Shown piece after piece: positions 16,860-26,004 of a stretch of DNA of 62,423 nucleotides (its first letter is position 1; each line of letters begins with the position of its first letter). The notes below the pieces were generated by a model. It was not told the origin of the DNA, did not search any database, and saw only the letters and a program-made list of their open reading frames with translations. The stretch covers positions 1 to 62,423 of the forward strand of contig JAFGJO010000051.1 in assembly GCA_016929065.1 (NCBI GenBank), given 5' to 3'. Made by a program: the position numbers and the translations under genes. The DNA is from Spirochaetales bacterium. Its GTDB lineage: Bacteria > Spirochaetota > Spirochaetia > SZUA-6 > RPPD01.

Positions 16860-19069
16860 TATCGTATTCCTCTCAAAGAAAAAACACAGGCAATCCGTTT
16901 TGCCGCTCCGAGCTTTCGGTGTTCATAAAAAATTCTCCTGTACTGTTCACGAAGCTGCCGGAAAAGATTCTTGAATTCATTCTCTGCAAAAGATGTCCGG
17001 TAACACATCTCGTCATAGATGTGTGCAAAACCGTTCAGGGACGGGTACTGCTCTGCATATTCAGCAAAGGTCATGGATCCCGGTTTGTGTGCAAACCCCC
17101 GGTTGACCAGACGCATAATCAACAGCCTGCCGAGCGCTTTTGCCCCGAGTACTGTTCCGGTCGATGCGGCAAATACATAAACGAGTTCCTTGATGAATTT
17201 GAATGCATATAACGCGATGGCCCCTCCGGCGACGCATCCAAGGAAAACAAGCCCGACAATATGCCAGGGAAACGGATCAGGAATATTTTTCGGTTTTTCT
17301 TTTTCAACAAGCGGAATCACCAGATTCCAGTCGTTGGGATTGCCGCCCAGCTGGGGAGGAATGGCATAAGAAGTCGCCTCGATATCTATCCATCCGTATG
17401 GCGGAATATAGGCCTGAAACCATGCGTGGCGGTGCGCAGTGGTCACCATCATCAATTCCCTGAGGCTGTAATTTTTCAGCAGATCAATTTTATTCTGCAG
17501 ATACTGCAGCCCCCTTTTATGTTTCGGCAGCTGAAGGCTCTGGTCAGAGAGAAAACCGGTGACAACCCGGGTGGGAATGCCGTAAAACCGGGCAATAATT
17601 GCCGATGCGTTCGCAAATTCGGTGCAATCCCCTGATTTGACCTTTGTCAGGAAGTTATACATTTTCTTTACATCCACCCGTTCATCAAATCCCAGCTCAT
17701 ATTGAAACACGCTGTAATGATCCAGAATTGCATATAAATTTCCAAAATAACTGTCCTGGGGCGGAATGGCCTGTAAAAGATATTTTTTAAAGGCATCCCT
17801 TGTTTCCTGATCAAACGGAATAGTCAGATATTGGGCCAGATCCTGTTTTTCTGTTTCCGTGAGTCCGGGTGAATCAAAAAATTGCTCAAATCCTGCCTTG
17901 CTGACATCAGATACTGATTCGTATGAATAGGTAAACGGACGCCATTCTTCATTGAAGATCGTCGGAGAGAGAGAGATCGGCTGGAAGACCGACAGTTTTT
18001 GCGGCAGCGTTGAAAGAAAAAAGATTTCCTCGGGAGAGCGGTCAATGCTCAGCTCACGGTCGGGATTTTTCCACGTTTCAATCAACCGCATATTCGGCAG
18101 CTTGTTCAGCGGGTTGTCTTTCGATTCAACAAAACCCTTGACGGGCTGGAGATCTCCCCAGTATTTGTATGCGACATAGAGGGGACTGTGACGGGTTGCA
18201 ACAACCATTACGGCGTACTGTTTTGTACTCATCCCCCCTTCACTGCCCATATTGTCAAGGTCCATGCTCTGCCACTCATCAGGGCTCATCCCCTCCAGAC
18301 TGCCTTCACGGTCTCTTCCCGAACCCTCCCGCATCCTGCGTTCCCACTCCTCCATCCATTCCGGTTGAAGATTGCCGCCGGGCAGGCCTTTGGTGATTTC
18401 ATCAAGCGGAGTCATTTTTCGTTCCAGTTCGCTTGTCCGGGGGTTTACTTCTATATCGTTTGTAATAAAACTTGCCGGGAGCAATATTGCCAAAGAAACG
18501 ATTACCGGCAAGGCAATAAAAGACAGAATAATGATTTCGCGTTTTCTCTTCCGGAATGCATTGGGAAATGACATCAGAAAGAGGGTGACTGCATGAATAA
18601 AAAAAACTGTCAGCGAGACGATAAGGATCAGTTTTGCCACACCTGCACTGGCAGCCGCAATATCGGCATAGGCACGGGAAAAACTGATATAGGCAAAATA
18701 AAGAGAGGCCGCGAACAGTATTTCAAGAAAAGCAATAAACCTGCCCCTTCCCTGAAGCTGGAATATGATCGTGGTGACAATGAATGCGGCAGTGCTGATT
18801 CCGGCTATGCGGAGTGCATCAAGCGACAATCCGGCAAACAGAAAACTGCCGGCAATGATAATCCCGCCGGAAATGATTCCCCAGAGTGAAAATGAAAGTT
18901 TTGGAGGATAGAAATAAAAACTCATGAGAAACAGTGCAGGAATCATCGCGAACCAGAGCCCGATTCCCTGCAGATCATAGGTGACCACAATAGACGGATG
19001 AATAAAAGGAATGCATAGTAAAACAAGATATAAAAGAAATCGTGTGTAAAACAAAATATGTCTGAGCAA
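16856..19069 (-). CDS. Membrane transglutaminase-like protein (cassette 1)
   Basis: A 737-residue protein with five or six N-terminal helices (about 1-200), a large external region, a transglutaminase-like core and a further membrane helix near 600-625. The papain-like triad is complete: Cys482 in SGDCTEFAN, His548 in HRHAWFQAY and Asp562 in GWIDIEAT. Start is TTG at 19069, with GGAG at correct distance. It follows DUF58 and MoxR genes on the same strand, the arrangement of TgpA-type cassettes. The substrate is unknown; cleavage or crosslinking of envelope peptides is possible. Confidence 0.88.
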   Translation of the reverse strand: MLRHILFYTRFLLYLVLLCIPFIHPSIVVTYDLQGIGLWFAMIPALFLMSFYFYPPKLSFSLWGIISGGIIIAGSFLFAGLSLDALRIAGISTAAFIVTTIIFQLQGRGRFIAFLEILFAASLYFAYISFSRAYADIAAASAGVAKLILIVSLTVFFIHAVTLFLMSFPNAFRKRKREIIILSFIALPVIVSLAILLPASFITNDIEVNPRTSELERKMTPLDEITKGLPGGNLQPEWMEEWERRMREGSGRDREGSLEGMSPDEWQSMDLDNMGSEGGMSTKQYAVMVVATRHSPLYVAYKYWGDLQPVKGFVESKDNPLNKLPNMRLIETWKNPDRELSIDRSPEEIFFLSTLPQKLSVFQPISLSPTIFNEEWRPFTYSYESVSDVSKAGFEQFFDSPGLTETEKQDLAQYLTIPFDQETRDAFKKYLLQAIPPQDSYFGNLYAILDHYSVFQYELGFDERVDVKKMYNFLTKVKSGDCTEFANASAIIARFYGIPTRVVTGFLSDQSLQLPKHKRGLQYLQNKIDLLKNYSLRELMMVTTAHRHAWFQAYIPPYGWIDIEATSYAIPPQLGGNPNDWNLVIPLVEKEKPKNIPDPFPWHIVGLVFLGCVAGGAIALYAFKFIKELVYVFAASTGTVLGAKALGRLLIMRLVNRGFAHKPGSMTFAEYAEQYPSLNGFAHIYDEMCYRTSFAENEFKNLFRQLREQYRRIFYEHRKLGAAKRIACVFSLRGIRY

Positions 19070-19160
19070 AGCACGCTCCTGTCAGGCAGGCTTTGGGCAT
19101 GTCATGAAAAAACACACCGCACAAAGTTCAGCCGGTAATTGGTTCTCTTTAAAAATACAT

Positions 19161-20477
19161 TCATGAAAGCCGAATATCAAGATATTCCCTTTGCACATCG
19201 ATATCCTCTGACGGCTGGATCATACGCGGCCGCATACCGGGTTCTTTCCGAAAAACAAACCCGCCTGGAATCAGTGATGCCCGAAATGGAGTAAACAGGG
19301 TAAATTTAGCGGGATTTACGGTGCCGGGAGCTGCCTTCCATGTCTGAATAATGGTTTTTTTTGATTTCGGGAAAATGCTTAAAAAATAATCCAGCTGAGT
19401 ATCAAAATACGTGGTGAATACAAAAAAATCACCAATATTCGGATTGAAAAAAGACTGATCATGTGAGTTTACGAACCACATCGAGGAGACATCACGGGAA
19501 AAGCGTTCAATATCATCGTCTCCCTCAAGAATAAACTTGTCCATCGCGGTATACACATGAAACACATATTCGGGATATGCTTCTTTTGTCAGCCGCAGAA
19601 ATGTCACCAGGTTGCTTTTTATCCGGTCAAGATGGACAACCGATTCAAGTGATTCTTCCGGATGGTCCTTGATATTGCGGAAAAAAATAACAAGTGATTT
19701 TGCCTGCTCCTGGGTCACCGGCGATATTTTTGTAATCAGCTTCTGAAGCCGCTGCGACGCCTGCCAGTTTATATCCCGCATCCGGTCACCGGGAATGTAC
19801 TCCCGCATAAAATACCGTTCAAGATCCTGGGATCGGCGTTTTACCGAGTCCTCATACCCCTGGGAGGTGATGATGTCCCGCAATTCCTTCGTCGCTGCGC
19901 CAGCAGGCAGGACGGGAATGATCCTGTTCTCCAGTTTGCCAAAAACATTGTTTGTCAGCCCGAAAATATCCCGAACAGAATAAATTCCGTTTACATTCAT
20001 CATGCCCGCCAGGGGCATGTACACCGTAAAGACTGCTTTTCCTGAAGAATCAAATTCCAGAACCTGTTCTTCACGTACAAGGAAAACCGATTTTCTTCCG
20101 ACTATCCCCCGTCCGGTCAACATGAATGAGAGCCTGAAAAACGGAATCGTATGAAAATCATGTGAATAGATAAATTGAGGGATGTTCCAGACTCGCGCGA
20201 TCATTGGTGTTTTGGAATCCCATTCATATATTTTTTTATTGTGATATGCAGCCGCTATCTTTCCTGTGATGCCCATAACCGCCATCATCACAATTGCGGC
20301 AATTGAAAAAATAAAACCTGCCGGATTGAGTGAGTAAAACGAAAGAACAAGAAGAACAATTCCCGCAGCAAAAAGTACTGTTCCAAAAAGAGTGAAGGGG
20401 TATAATTTAGAAAATCTGAAAAGAACAGGCCGCAGGAATGTTTTTGCCGGAGCCATGAACTCAGAATGTGTATTCAT
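19161..20477 (-). CDS. DUF58 domain protein (cassette 1)
   Basis: A 438-residue protein with two N-terminal transmembrane helices (about 28-70) and a DUF58 domain. The conserved DUF58 signature is YIPGDRMRDINWQASQRLQKL (about 223-243, Gly-Asp-x-x-x-x-Ile-Asn-Trp). The following region has a VWA-like fold by family knowledge; the cytoplasmic domain is thought to be acted on by the partner MoxR ATPase. It starts five bases after the moxR stop codon, so the two are translationally linked. Confidence 0.88.
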   Translation of the reverse strand: MNTHSEFMAPAKTFLRPVLFRFSKLYPFTLFGTVLFAAGIVLLVLSFYSLNPAGFIFSIAAIVMMAVMGITGKIAAAYHNKKIYEWDSKTPMIARVWNIPQFIYSHDFHTIPFFRLSFMLTGRGIVGRKSVFLVREEQVLEFDSSGKAVFTVYMPLAGMMNVNGIYSVRDIFGLTNNVFGKLENRIIPVLPAGAATKELRDIITSQGYEDSVKRRSQDLERYFMREYIPGDRMRDINWQASQRLQKLITKISPVTQEQAKSLVIFFRNIKDHPEESLESVVHLDRIKSNLVTFLRLTKEAYPEYVFHVYTAMDKFILEGDDDIERFSRDVSSMWFVNSHDQSFFNPNIGDFFVFTTYFDTQLDYFLSIFPKSKKTIIQTWKAAPGTVNPAKFTLFTPFRASLIPGGFVFRKEPGMRPRMIQPSEDIDVQREYLDIRLS

Positions 20478-20482
20478 GGCAG

Positions 20483-21481
20483 CTATCGTCTTTCGACCGG
20501 TATATTTTTCAAAATATCTTCCAGCACTTTTTCCCTGGACTGCACCGGATCATTCATGATCAAACGGTGCGCGCACGCAGGAATAAAAATCTCTTTTACC
20601 GTGTCCGCAGTGATATATCGCTGCCCCCGCACAAAAGCAAGCGCGCGGGCCATCCGGGATATCTTGACGCCCGCGCGGGGGCTCGCACCGGTCTGCACTT
20701 CCGGATTTGTTCGGGTTTCACGGACAAGCCGGGCTATATAATCAATAACATCGGGATGAATTTCAATGGAATCAACAAGCAGTTTCCATTCGTTCAAGGT
20801 TTTTTCATTCGTTACCGGCTTGAAGTTTTTCCATCCGTCCGTACGGCCATGCTGTGCAATGATGTTCACCTCATCCTCAAAACGCGGAAATCCCAGTGAA
20901 ATCTGCAGCATAAACCGGTCAAGCTGCGGTGCAGGGAGCGGAAAAAGATGTGCACCCCGAAGATTCATGGTGGAAATAATAAAAAAAGGATCCGGGAGAT
21001 TGTATGTTGTCCCTTCGACCGTAACACTCTGTTCTTCCATCGCCTGAAAAAAACTGCCCTGAGTTTTCGGCGTCAACAGATTTATTTCATCACAAAGTAC
21101 AAAATGGGCAAAAATGGGCCCCTTATGAAAACTGATTGCGTTTTTGGACCCGTCAATTTTATTGTACCCCAGGATATCCTGCGGCAGAAGATCAACCGTA
21201 CATTGAATTCTGCTGAATGAAATATCTTTTCCTGAATTGTTCCCCCATTGGATGGAACCGGCCAAAGCACGTGCCAAAGATGTTTTCCCCACACCATGAG
21301 AATCTGCAAGCATGACATGCCCGCCGGCAATATGTGCTGCAATAACATATTCCAGTTTCTTCTCATCGATATAAATAACAGAACGGATATTGTCCATTAA
21401 TTTTTGGATCATCGGCCGGATAGCGGGTCCCGGCTGCAGAAGTGTTTTTTTTCCTGTGTGCTCTTTTTTCGTTGCTTCCAT
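20483..21481 (-). CDS. MoxR-family AAA+ ATPase (cassette 1)
   Basis: A 332-residue cytoplasmic AAA+ ATPase. Walker A is DSHGVGKTS (about 60-68), Walker B is LCDEINLLTPKTQ (about 135-147), and sensor/arginine-finger residues lie in the RPFEDEVN-type and lid regions (ARLVRETRTNPEVQTGASPRAGVKI). The usual MoxR P-loop is GVPGVGKT; here the Pro is replaced by His. The start at 21481 is chosen because a GGCAG Shine-Dalgarno-like site precedes MEATKK; in-frame starts at 21589 or 21517 are not supported. MoxR proteins remodel VWA partners; the partner is the adjacent DUF58 protein. Confidence 0.9.
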   Translation of the reverse strand: MEATKKEHTGKKTLLQPGPAIRPMIQKLMDNIRSVIYIDEKKLEYVIAAHIAGGHVMLADSHGVGKTSLARALAGSIQWGNNSGKDISFSRIQCTVDLLPQDILGYNKIDGSKNAISFHKGPIFAHFVLCDEINLLTPKTQGSFFQAMEEQSVTVEGTTYNLPDPFFIISTMNLRGAHLFPLPAPQLDRFMLQISLGFPRFEDEVNIIAQHGRTDGWKNFKPVTNEKTLNEWKLLVDSIEIHPDVIDYIARLVRETRTNPEVQTGASPRAGVKISRMARALAFVRGQRYITADTVKEIFIPACAHRLIMNDPVQSREKVLEDILKNIPVERR

Positions 21482-21540
21482 GAATTTTCTGCCTTTTTTT
21501 GTTGGATGATATACCATATGATAAAAATGATATAAACACA

Positions 21541-21568
21541 ATGTATATATTTCGTATTTAATATACAT
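21541..21568. promoter_or_regulatory. Inverted repeat in the divergent MoxR control region
   Basis: ATGTATAT (21541-21548) and ATATACAT (21561-21568) form perfect 8-bp arms 12 bp apart. It lies between the two divergent cassettes on the side of cassette 1 and overlaps a weak minus-strand promoter (TTGGAA 21589-21584, TATATT 21565-21560, spacer 18). Confidence 0.35.
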
Positions 21569-21684
21569 CCATGAAATCACTCTTTCCAATAAAAGTTTTG
21601 TTTAAAATACGACAAATATTGCAAAATAGCCGGGTATTTATGTTTTTTAAACAAATAAATAGAGTAAAAATGAGCGATGATATT

Positions 21685-21713
21685 TTGTAAAACAACAAGA
21701 TTCATTGTATTAT
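21685..21713 (+). promoter_or_regulatory. Promoter of MoxR cassette 2
   Basis: TTGTAA (21685-21690) and TATTAT (21708-21713) are separated by 17 bp and lie 47 bp upstream of the start codon. This is a good sigma-70 match. Confidence 0.6.
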
Positions 21714-21759
21714 ATAAAATAGACTATGAATCTTTTTTTGGCCTGTGCATGGAGGCATC

Positions 21760-22716
21760 ATGAAAGAAAAGGCAATTCGACAAGTCCGGCTTATTGTTGA
21801 TACGGTTCGTGAAAACATATGCAAAGTATTTGTGGGAAAGCCGGAGAAGGTTGAACTTCTTCTAAACGGTTTCATCTCCGGACTGCATGTATTAATCGAG
21901 GATGTTCCCGGTGTGGGAAAAACCACCCTTGCGAAGAGTCTTGCCGCGAGCGTCAATCTTGATTTTTCCCGAATTCAGTTTACGCCGGACCTTCTTCCCG
22001 GGGATATCATCGGGATGAATATCTGGAACCGTGAAAAACAGGAAATGACGTTTAAAGCAGGAAGCATCATGCATCAGTTCATCCTTGCAGATGAAATCAA
22101 CCGGGCAACGCCGCGGACACAGTCTGCCCTCCTGGAAGCGATGCAGGAAGAATCGGTGAGTGTAGACGGGCAAACCTACAAACTCCCAAAACCTTTTTTT
22201 GTCATCGCCACGCAGAACCCCTCACATTTTCTTGGTGCATATATGCTGCCCGAAGCAGAACTGGATCGTTTCGGATTGTCGTTTTCCCTGGGATATCCAA
22301 ATCTTGCCGAAGGCATTGATATCCTTGACCGTTTCCGCATCGAGGATCCCATTCACTCACTGAGCTCTGTCGCAGAACCTGAGGCAATTATCGAACTCCG
22401 CAGCACGGTCCGAAGCGTCGACATCGCTCCTGAATTAAAGAAATTTATTCTTGATATTGCCGCAGCATCGCGGTCGTCCCGTCTGCTCCGTCTGGGGCTC
22501 AGCACCAGGGCAACCCAGCAGTATATGCTTGCTGCACAGGCGCGTGCCGCGATCCGCGGAAGAAATTTCATCGTTCCGGAGGATTTACTTGAACTGGCAG
22601 TGCCTTCCCTTGCACATCGGATAGTTCTTTCCGCGGAAGCTCAAATGAACAATATTTCTGCAGCCGGCGTGATAGAAGATATTTTGTCAAAAAAGAAAAT
22701 CCCTGTTGGAGTATGA
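21760..22716 (+). CDS. MoxR-family AAA+ ATPase (cassette 2)
   Basis: A 318-residue MoxR ATPase with canonical Walker A VPGVGKTT (49-56) and Walker B LADEINRATPRTQ (about 108-120). The start at 21760 has GGAGG four bases upstream. This paralogue keeps the consensus P-loop, unlike the cassette 1 copy, and is clearly the more typical family member. It begins a tightly coupled plus-strand operon: its stop overlaps the next start as ATGA. Confidence 0.95.
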   Translation: MKEKAIRQVRLIVDTVRENICKVFVGKPEKVELLLNGFISGLHVLIEDVPGVGKTTLAKSLAASVNLDFSRIQFTPDLLPGDIIGMNIWNREKQEMTFKAGSIMHQFILADEINRATPRTQSALLEAMQEESVSVDGQTYKLPKPFFVIATQNPSHFLGAYMLPEAELDRFGLSFSLGYPNLAEGIDILDRFRIEDPIHSLSSVAEPEAIIELRSTVRSVDIAPELKKFILDIAAASRSSRLLRLGLSTRATQQYMLAAQARAAIRGRNFIVPEDLLELAVPSLAHRIVLSAEAQMNNISAAGVIEDILSKKKIPVGV

Positions 22717-23957
22717 AAAATAAACTTCCGTTTCGGATAAATATCAATGCCATTGCCATTTACCTCTTCTGTACATTTCTTGTTTTTCTTGCTGGAAGCT
22801 ATATAACAGGAATAATGATTTTTTTTCTGTATGTCATGTTCATTTTTCCCCTGGTTTCCTTTGTTTTGGCAATTTTCCACTATCGGTCGGTCACTTTTTA
22901 CCAGAAATTCAGCACAGAACACCCGGTGAAAGGTGATTCAGTGGAATATTCGCTTATCCTGTATAATGAGTCAGTCATTCCGGTTCCGGAAGTACAGGTG
23001 GATTTCAAATCAATTAATCCCCTTATGCAACAGGTGCTTCAGAATTTCGCCATTTCCCTGAAAAAAAAAGACAAAGTCCAGAAAAGCTGCACATTGACCT
23101 GTACCTACCGGGGGATATACCAGGTTGGCCTGGAATATATCGGCATCACGGATGCCTCCAAATTTCTTACCCTGAGTATCGCCGTGTGGCATCAGACTTT
23201 TTATGTGTATCCGAGAATCCTTTCGCTTGTATCGTTCAGAGCGCCGCTTATCCGGCAGGATGCAAAAGGCGAAACATCCCTTCAAAGCGGCCTCCCGGAT
23301 TACACATTATACAAACAGCTGAGAACCTACCAGGAAGGTGACTCTCTCCAGCACATGTACTGGAAAAAATTTGCCGCGACCGGAATCCCCTTCATCAAGC
23401 AGTATGATTCTCCCGGCGATGTGGGAGTAACACTGTATTTTGATATCCGCAGGGCTGAAAATCCCACACCAACGGTTTTGGAGCGTGAAGATGTCACTGT
23501 AGAGATAGTCACGGCCCTGGTAAAATATTTCCTTGATATGAACATTTGTATTTCGGTTTTCTCACAAGGATCACCTCCCTTTGAGTTTTACGGAAATATA
23601 CGAAAAGATTTTCATTCTTATTATGAAGCCACGATCAACCTGAAATTTGAAAACACCTGCAGTCCGGCCCAGCTGTATTACCTCCACGACCGTGACGACA
23701 AATACCGATTCACCACCGTGATATTCATTACGCATATAATAGATCCGGAACTGTTGAATATAATAGAAGATTCACTTGCCACGCATAAAAATTACACACT
23801 TATTTTCAATCATCAGGGGAACCCGGAAGAAAAACGAAAAGAGACCACCGAACATCTGAATACACTGCGAGACCGGGGCTTGTCGATTATCGAGGTATTT
23901 TCAGCTGAGACGATTGTCGTTGACATGGAGAAGACATCCAATGAATTCTTTGTATAA
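22713..23957 (+). CDS. DUF58 domain protein (cassette 2)
   Basis: A 414-residue protein with two adjacent N-terminal transmembrane helices (about 10-55) and a DUF58 domain. The DUF58 signature TYQEGDSLQHMYWKKFAATG is near residues 206-225. A VWA-like region with YFDIRRAEN follows; the classic MIDAS Asp-x-Ser-x-Ser is not intact, as is common in DUF58 proteins. Start overlaps the moxR stop by four bases. The 3' end overlaps the transglutaminase gene start, so all three genes are translationally coupled. Confidence 0.9.
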   Translation: MKNKLPFRININAIAIYLFCTFLVFLAGSYITGIMIFFLYVMFIFPLVSFVLAIFHYRSVTFYQKFSTEHPVKGDSVEYSLILYNESVIPVPEVQVDFKSINPLMQQVLQNFAISLKKKDKVQKSCTLTCTYRGIYQVGLEYIGITDASKFLTLSIAVWHQTFYVYPRILSLVSFRAPLIRQDAKGETSLQSGLPDYTLYKQLRTYQEGDSLQHMYWKKFAATGIPFIKQYDSPGDVGVTLYFDIRRAENPTPTVLEREDVTVEIVTALVKYFLDMNICISVFSQGSPPFEFYGNIRKDFHSYYEATINLKFENTCSPAQLYYLHDRDDKYRFTTVIFITHIIDPELLNIIEDSLATHKNYTLIFNHQGNPEEKRKETTEHLNTLRDRGLSIIEVFSAETIVVDMEKTSNEFFV

Positions 23958-25986
23958 ACGAAAACTTTTTCCACTCATCGTTTCCGGAACGACTGCGATT
24001 CTGGTTCCATTTTTGTCTTTTTTTATACTTGGCGTTTCACCCGTCATGCTTTTTGTCTATGCAGTAATTTTCCTCAAGCTTGCACTCCTGATTGTCTCGA
24101 TCTCCCTGGACAATCCGTTCTGGAAAGCCGTCACCTCCGGCGCCTCATCAATGATTCTTTTTGTCTTCGGGATTTTTATTCTTGCCGGCATTGTCATCAC
24201 GCCCCTGTCGCATTTCCAAATCTGGTTCACCCTTTTTATGGAGGGCGAAAACGGCGGGATTATTTCGAACCATCTTTTCCTGATCATCTCTTTTTTTACC
24301 TGCTTTTTTTCTTCGCTGCTGATAAAGAAGAATACAATATCCCCCATCACCGGACTTATCGCCGTACTGTGGGGGTTGTCCACCCTGATTACGAGGGATG
24401 TGTATGTGGGCATAGGATTTGGAATATCCCTGATGGTCTTTATCGTGACATATATCAGAAGCGGAATTGCTTTTTCCATGATCATTATTATTGTCTGCAC
24501 CTTCTTTGCCGGTTTATTATGGATGTCATCCCCTGAACCCGCAGGGAGTGAATTTGTCTCGAAAGTCCTGCATACCGGTCTCCGCAATACAATTCATACG
24601 ACATTTCCTTCCTATCCCCTTTTAATCGGAATTCCCGAGTACGGGTATACATTAAACGACAATTCGATCGGACAGGAACCCATGCTTTCTCCCATCCCCC
24701 TTTATGCAATTGAAGGAACGGTTGATGATTTTTATTACATCAGGACAGAAACGTTTGACTATTTTACCGGGACGCGCTGGGGTGTCCTGGATGAAACACC
24801 GCAGTTTTACTACAAAAAAAACTCTCAACAAATTGACATACCCGGTGACACAAAAGAGTTGTTTACCATTCGCCTCCTTTTGGACTCGTATCTGTTTATT
24901 CCTCATACTGCATCGACACGTTATGTTCTTCTGGATGGCAAACCCGTGCTGATGCCCCGTGAACCGGGTGTGCGGGGTATCCGCTCATCTCCTCCGTTGA
25001 TGTCGGGAAACACCATCACCCTGTTTGTCGACCAGAAGCCTGACCTCACCCCGCTGGAGGACCGCAGCCGATATCTGCAGCTTCCTGCAAACCTTTCCGA
25101 TGATGTCAGGGCACTTGCACAAGAGTTAAAACAAAACGAAACAAATCCGCAGGTAATTCTGTCAAGAATCCGTGGATTTTTGGCAACAGGATATACCTAC
25201 ACACTCGAGACCAATGCACCACCTGCCGGCAGTTTTGTCATTAATGATTTTCTCTTTGAATCGAAAGAAGGATTTTGTGAGCATTTTGCGACCGCGTTTA
25301 TTCTGCTCGCTCGCCTTTGTGATATCCCCGCTCGTTATTCCCGCGGGAATCTGGTGGTTCCGCCCGAGGAAGGCCAGGCTGTTGAAGAGTATACCATCAT
25401 TACCGGTTTGACGGCACATGCATGGGCAGAGGTATGGCTTGAGGGATTTGGATGGACAACGTGGGAGTCAACTCCTCCCTTTGCCGCAGATTTGGCCGGA
25501 TTCACCCCAATGATAGGGGAAGATTCCTACACAGAATCACAGCTCGAAGCACTCAAACGACTCACCCGGAAACAGCAGGGATGGCCATTTGTTCCCTTCG
25601 ACTTCACCGGGGTGACACAGCTTGCTCAGTCCAGCCTGTTCCATATTTTTTTCATTGTTTTTATCGGAGGCATCCTCTGTGCTCTGTTGTTGCGATGGAT
25701 TTTTTCCGTTTTATGCGTCCGTAAATGCGTTGTCCGGACGCTGAAAAAGTATATTGCAGCCAGTCCACTTCCCTGCAATCCAGAAACAATTGGATGGGGA
25801 AAGTGGGGAAAAATCCTTGTTCTTCATCAGCCTGATATGGTGTGGAAGATTCTTGTCCTTGTCAGAAAAATTCAGGTGTTTGCGTACTCCGGTACGATTT
25901 TAAAAAAGAGCGATATACACTTTATGCGCAGAATGCTTCCACGAATTAGAAAAATACTTCGAAAGGCAACTGTACAGGACTCATAA
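23941..25986 (+). CDS. Membrane transglutaminase-like protein (cassette 2)
   Basis: A 681-residue TgpA-like protein: about six N-terminal transmembrane helices (residues 5-200), a transglutaminase core and a C-terminal helix near 560-585. Cys446 (EGFCEHFAT), His493 (TAHAWAEVW) and an acidic third residue, Glu509 in TWESTPP, form the likely triad. Most relatives have Asp at the last position; Glu also occurs in TgpA-like proteins. GGAG is ten bases before the ATG at 23941, which overlaps the end of the DUF58 gene. It converges with fabV with only 18 bp between. Confidence 0.9.
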   Translation: MNSLYKRKLFPLIVSGTTAILVPFLSFFILGVSPVMLFVYAVIFLKLALLIVSISLDNPFWKAVTSGASSMILFVFGIFILAGIVITPLSHFQIWFTLFMEGENGGIISNHLFLIISFFTCFFSSLLIKKNTISPITGLIAVLWGLSTLITRDVYVGIGFGISLMVFIVTYIRSGIAFSMIIIIVCTFFAGLLWMSSPEPAGSEFVSKVLHTGLRNTIHTTFPSYPLLIGIPEYGYTLNDNSIGQEPMLSPIPLYAIEGTVDDFYYIRTETFDYFTGTRWGVLDETPQFYYKKNSQQIDIPGDTKELFTIRLLLDSYLFIPHTASTRYVLLDGKPVLMPREPGVRGIRSSPPLMSGNTITLFVDQKPDLTPLEDRSRYLQLPANLSDDVRALAQELKQNETNPQVILSRIRGFLATGYTYTLETNAPPAGSFVINDFLFESKEGFCEHFATAFILLARLCDIPARYSRGNLVVPPEEGQAVEEYTIITGLTAHAWAEVWLEGFGWTTWESTPPFAADLAGFTPMIGEDSYTESQLEALKRLTRKQQGWPFVPFDFTGVTQLAQSSLFHIFFIVFIGGILCALLLRWIFSVLCVRKCVVRTLKKYIAASPLPCNPETIGWGKWGKILVLHQPDMVWKILVLVRKIQVFAYSGTILKKSDIHFMRRMLPRIRKILRKATVQDS

Positions 25987-26004
25987 AACAGACTTCCGGC
26001 ACTA

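Noticed and set aside
18169-18889. Several plus-strand frames of 75-127 codons
   Set aside because: All are antisense to the cassette 1 transglutaminase gene and show low-complexity, shadow-type sequence.
23914-23940. TTG start for the cassette 2 transglutaminase gene
   Set aside because: The ATG at 23941 has a better-placed GGAG and gives a normal N terminus.
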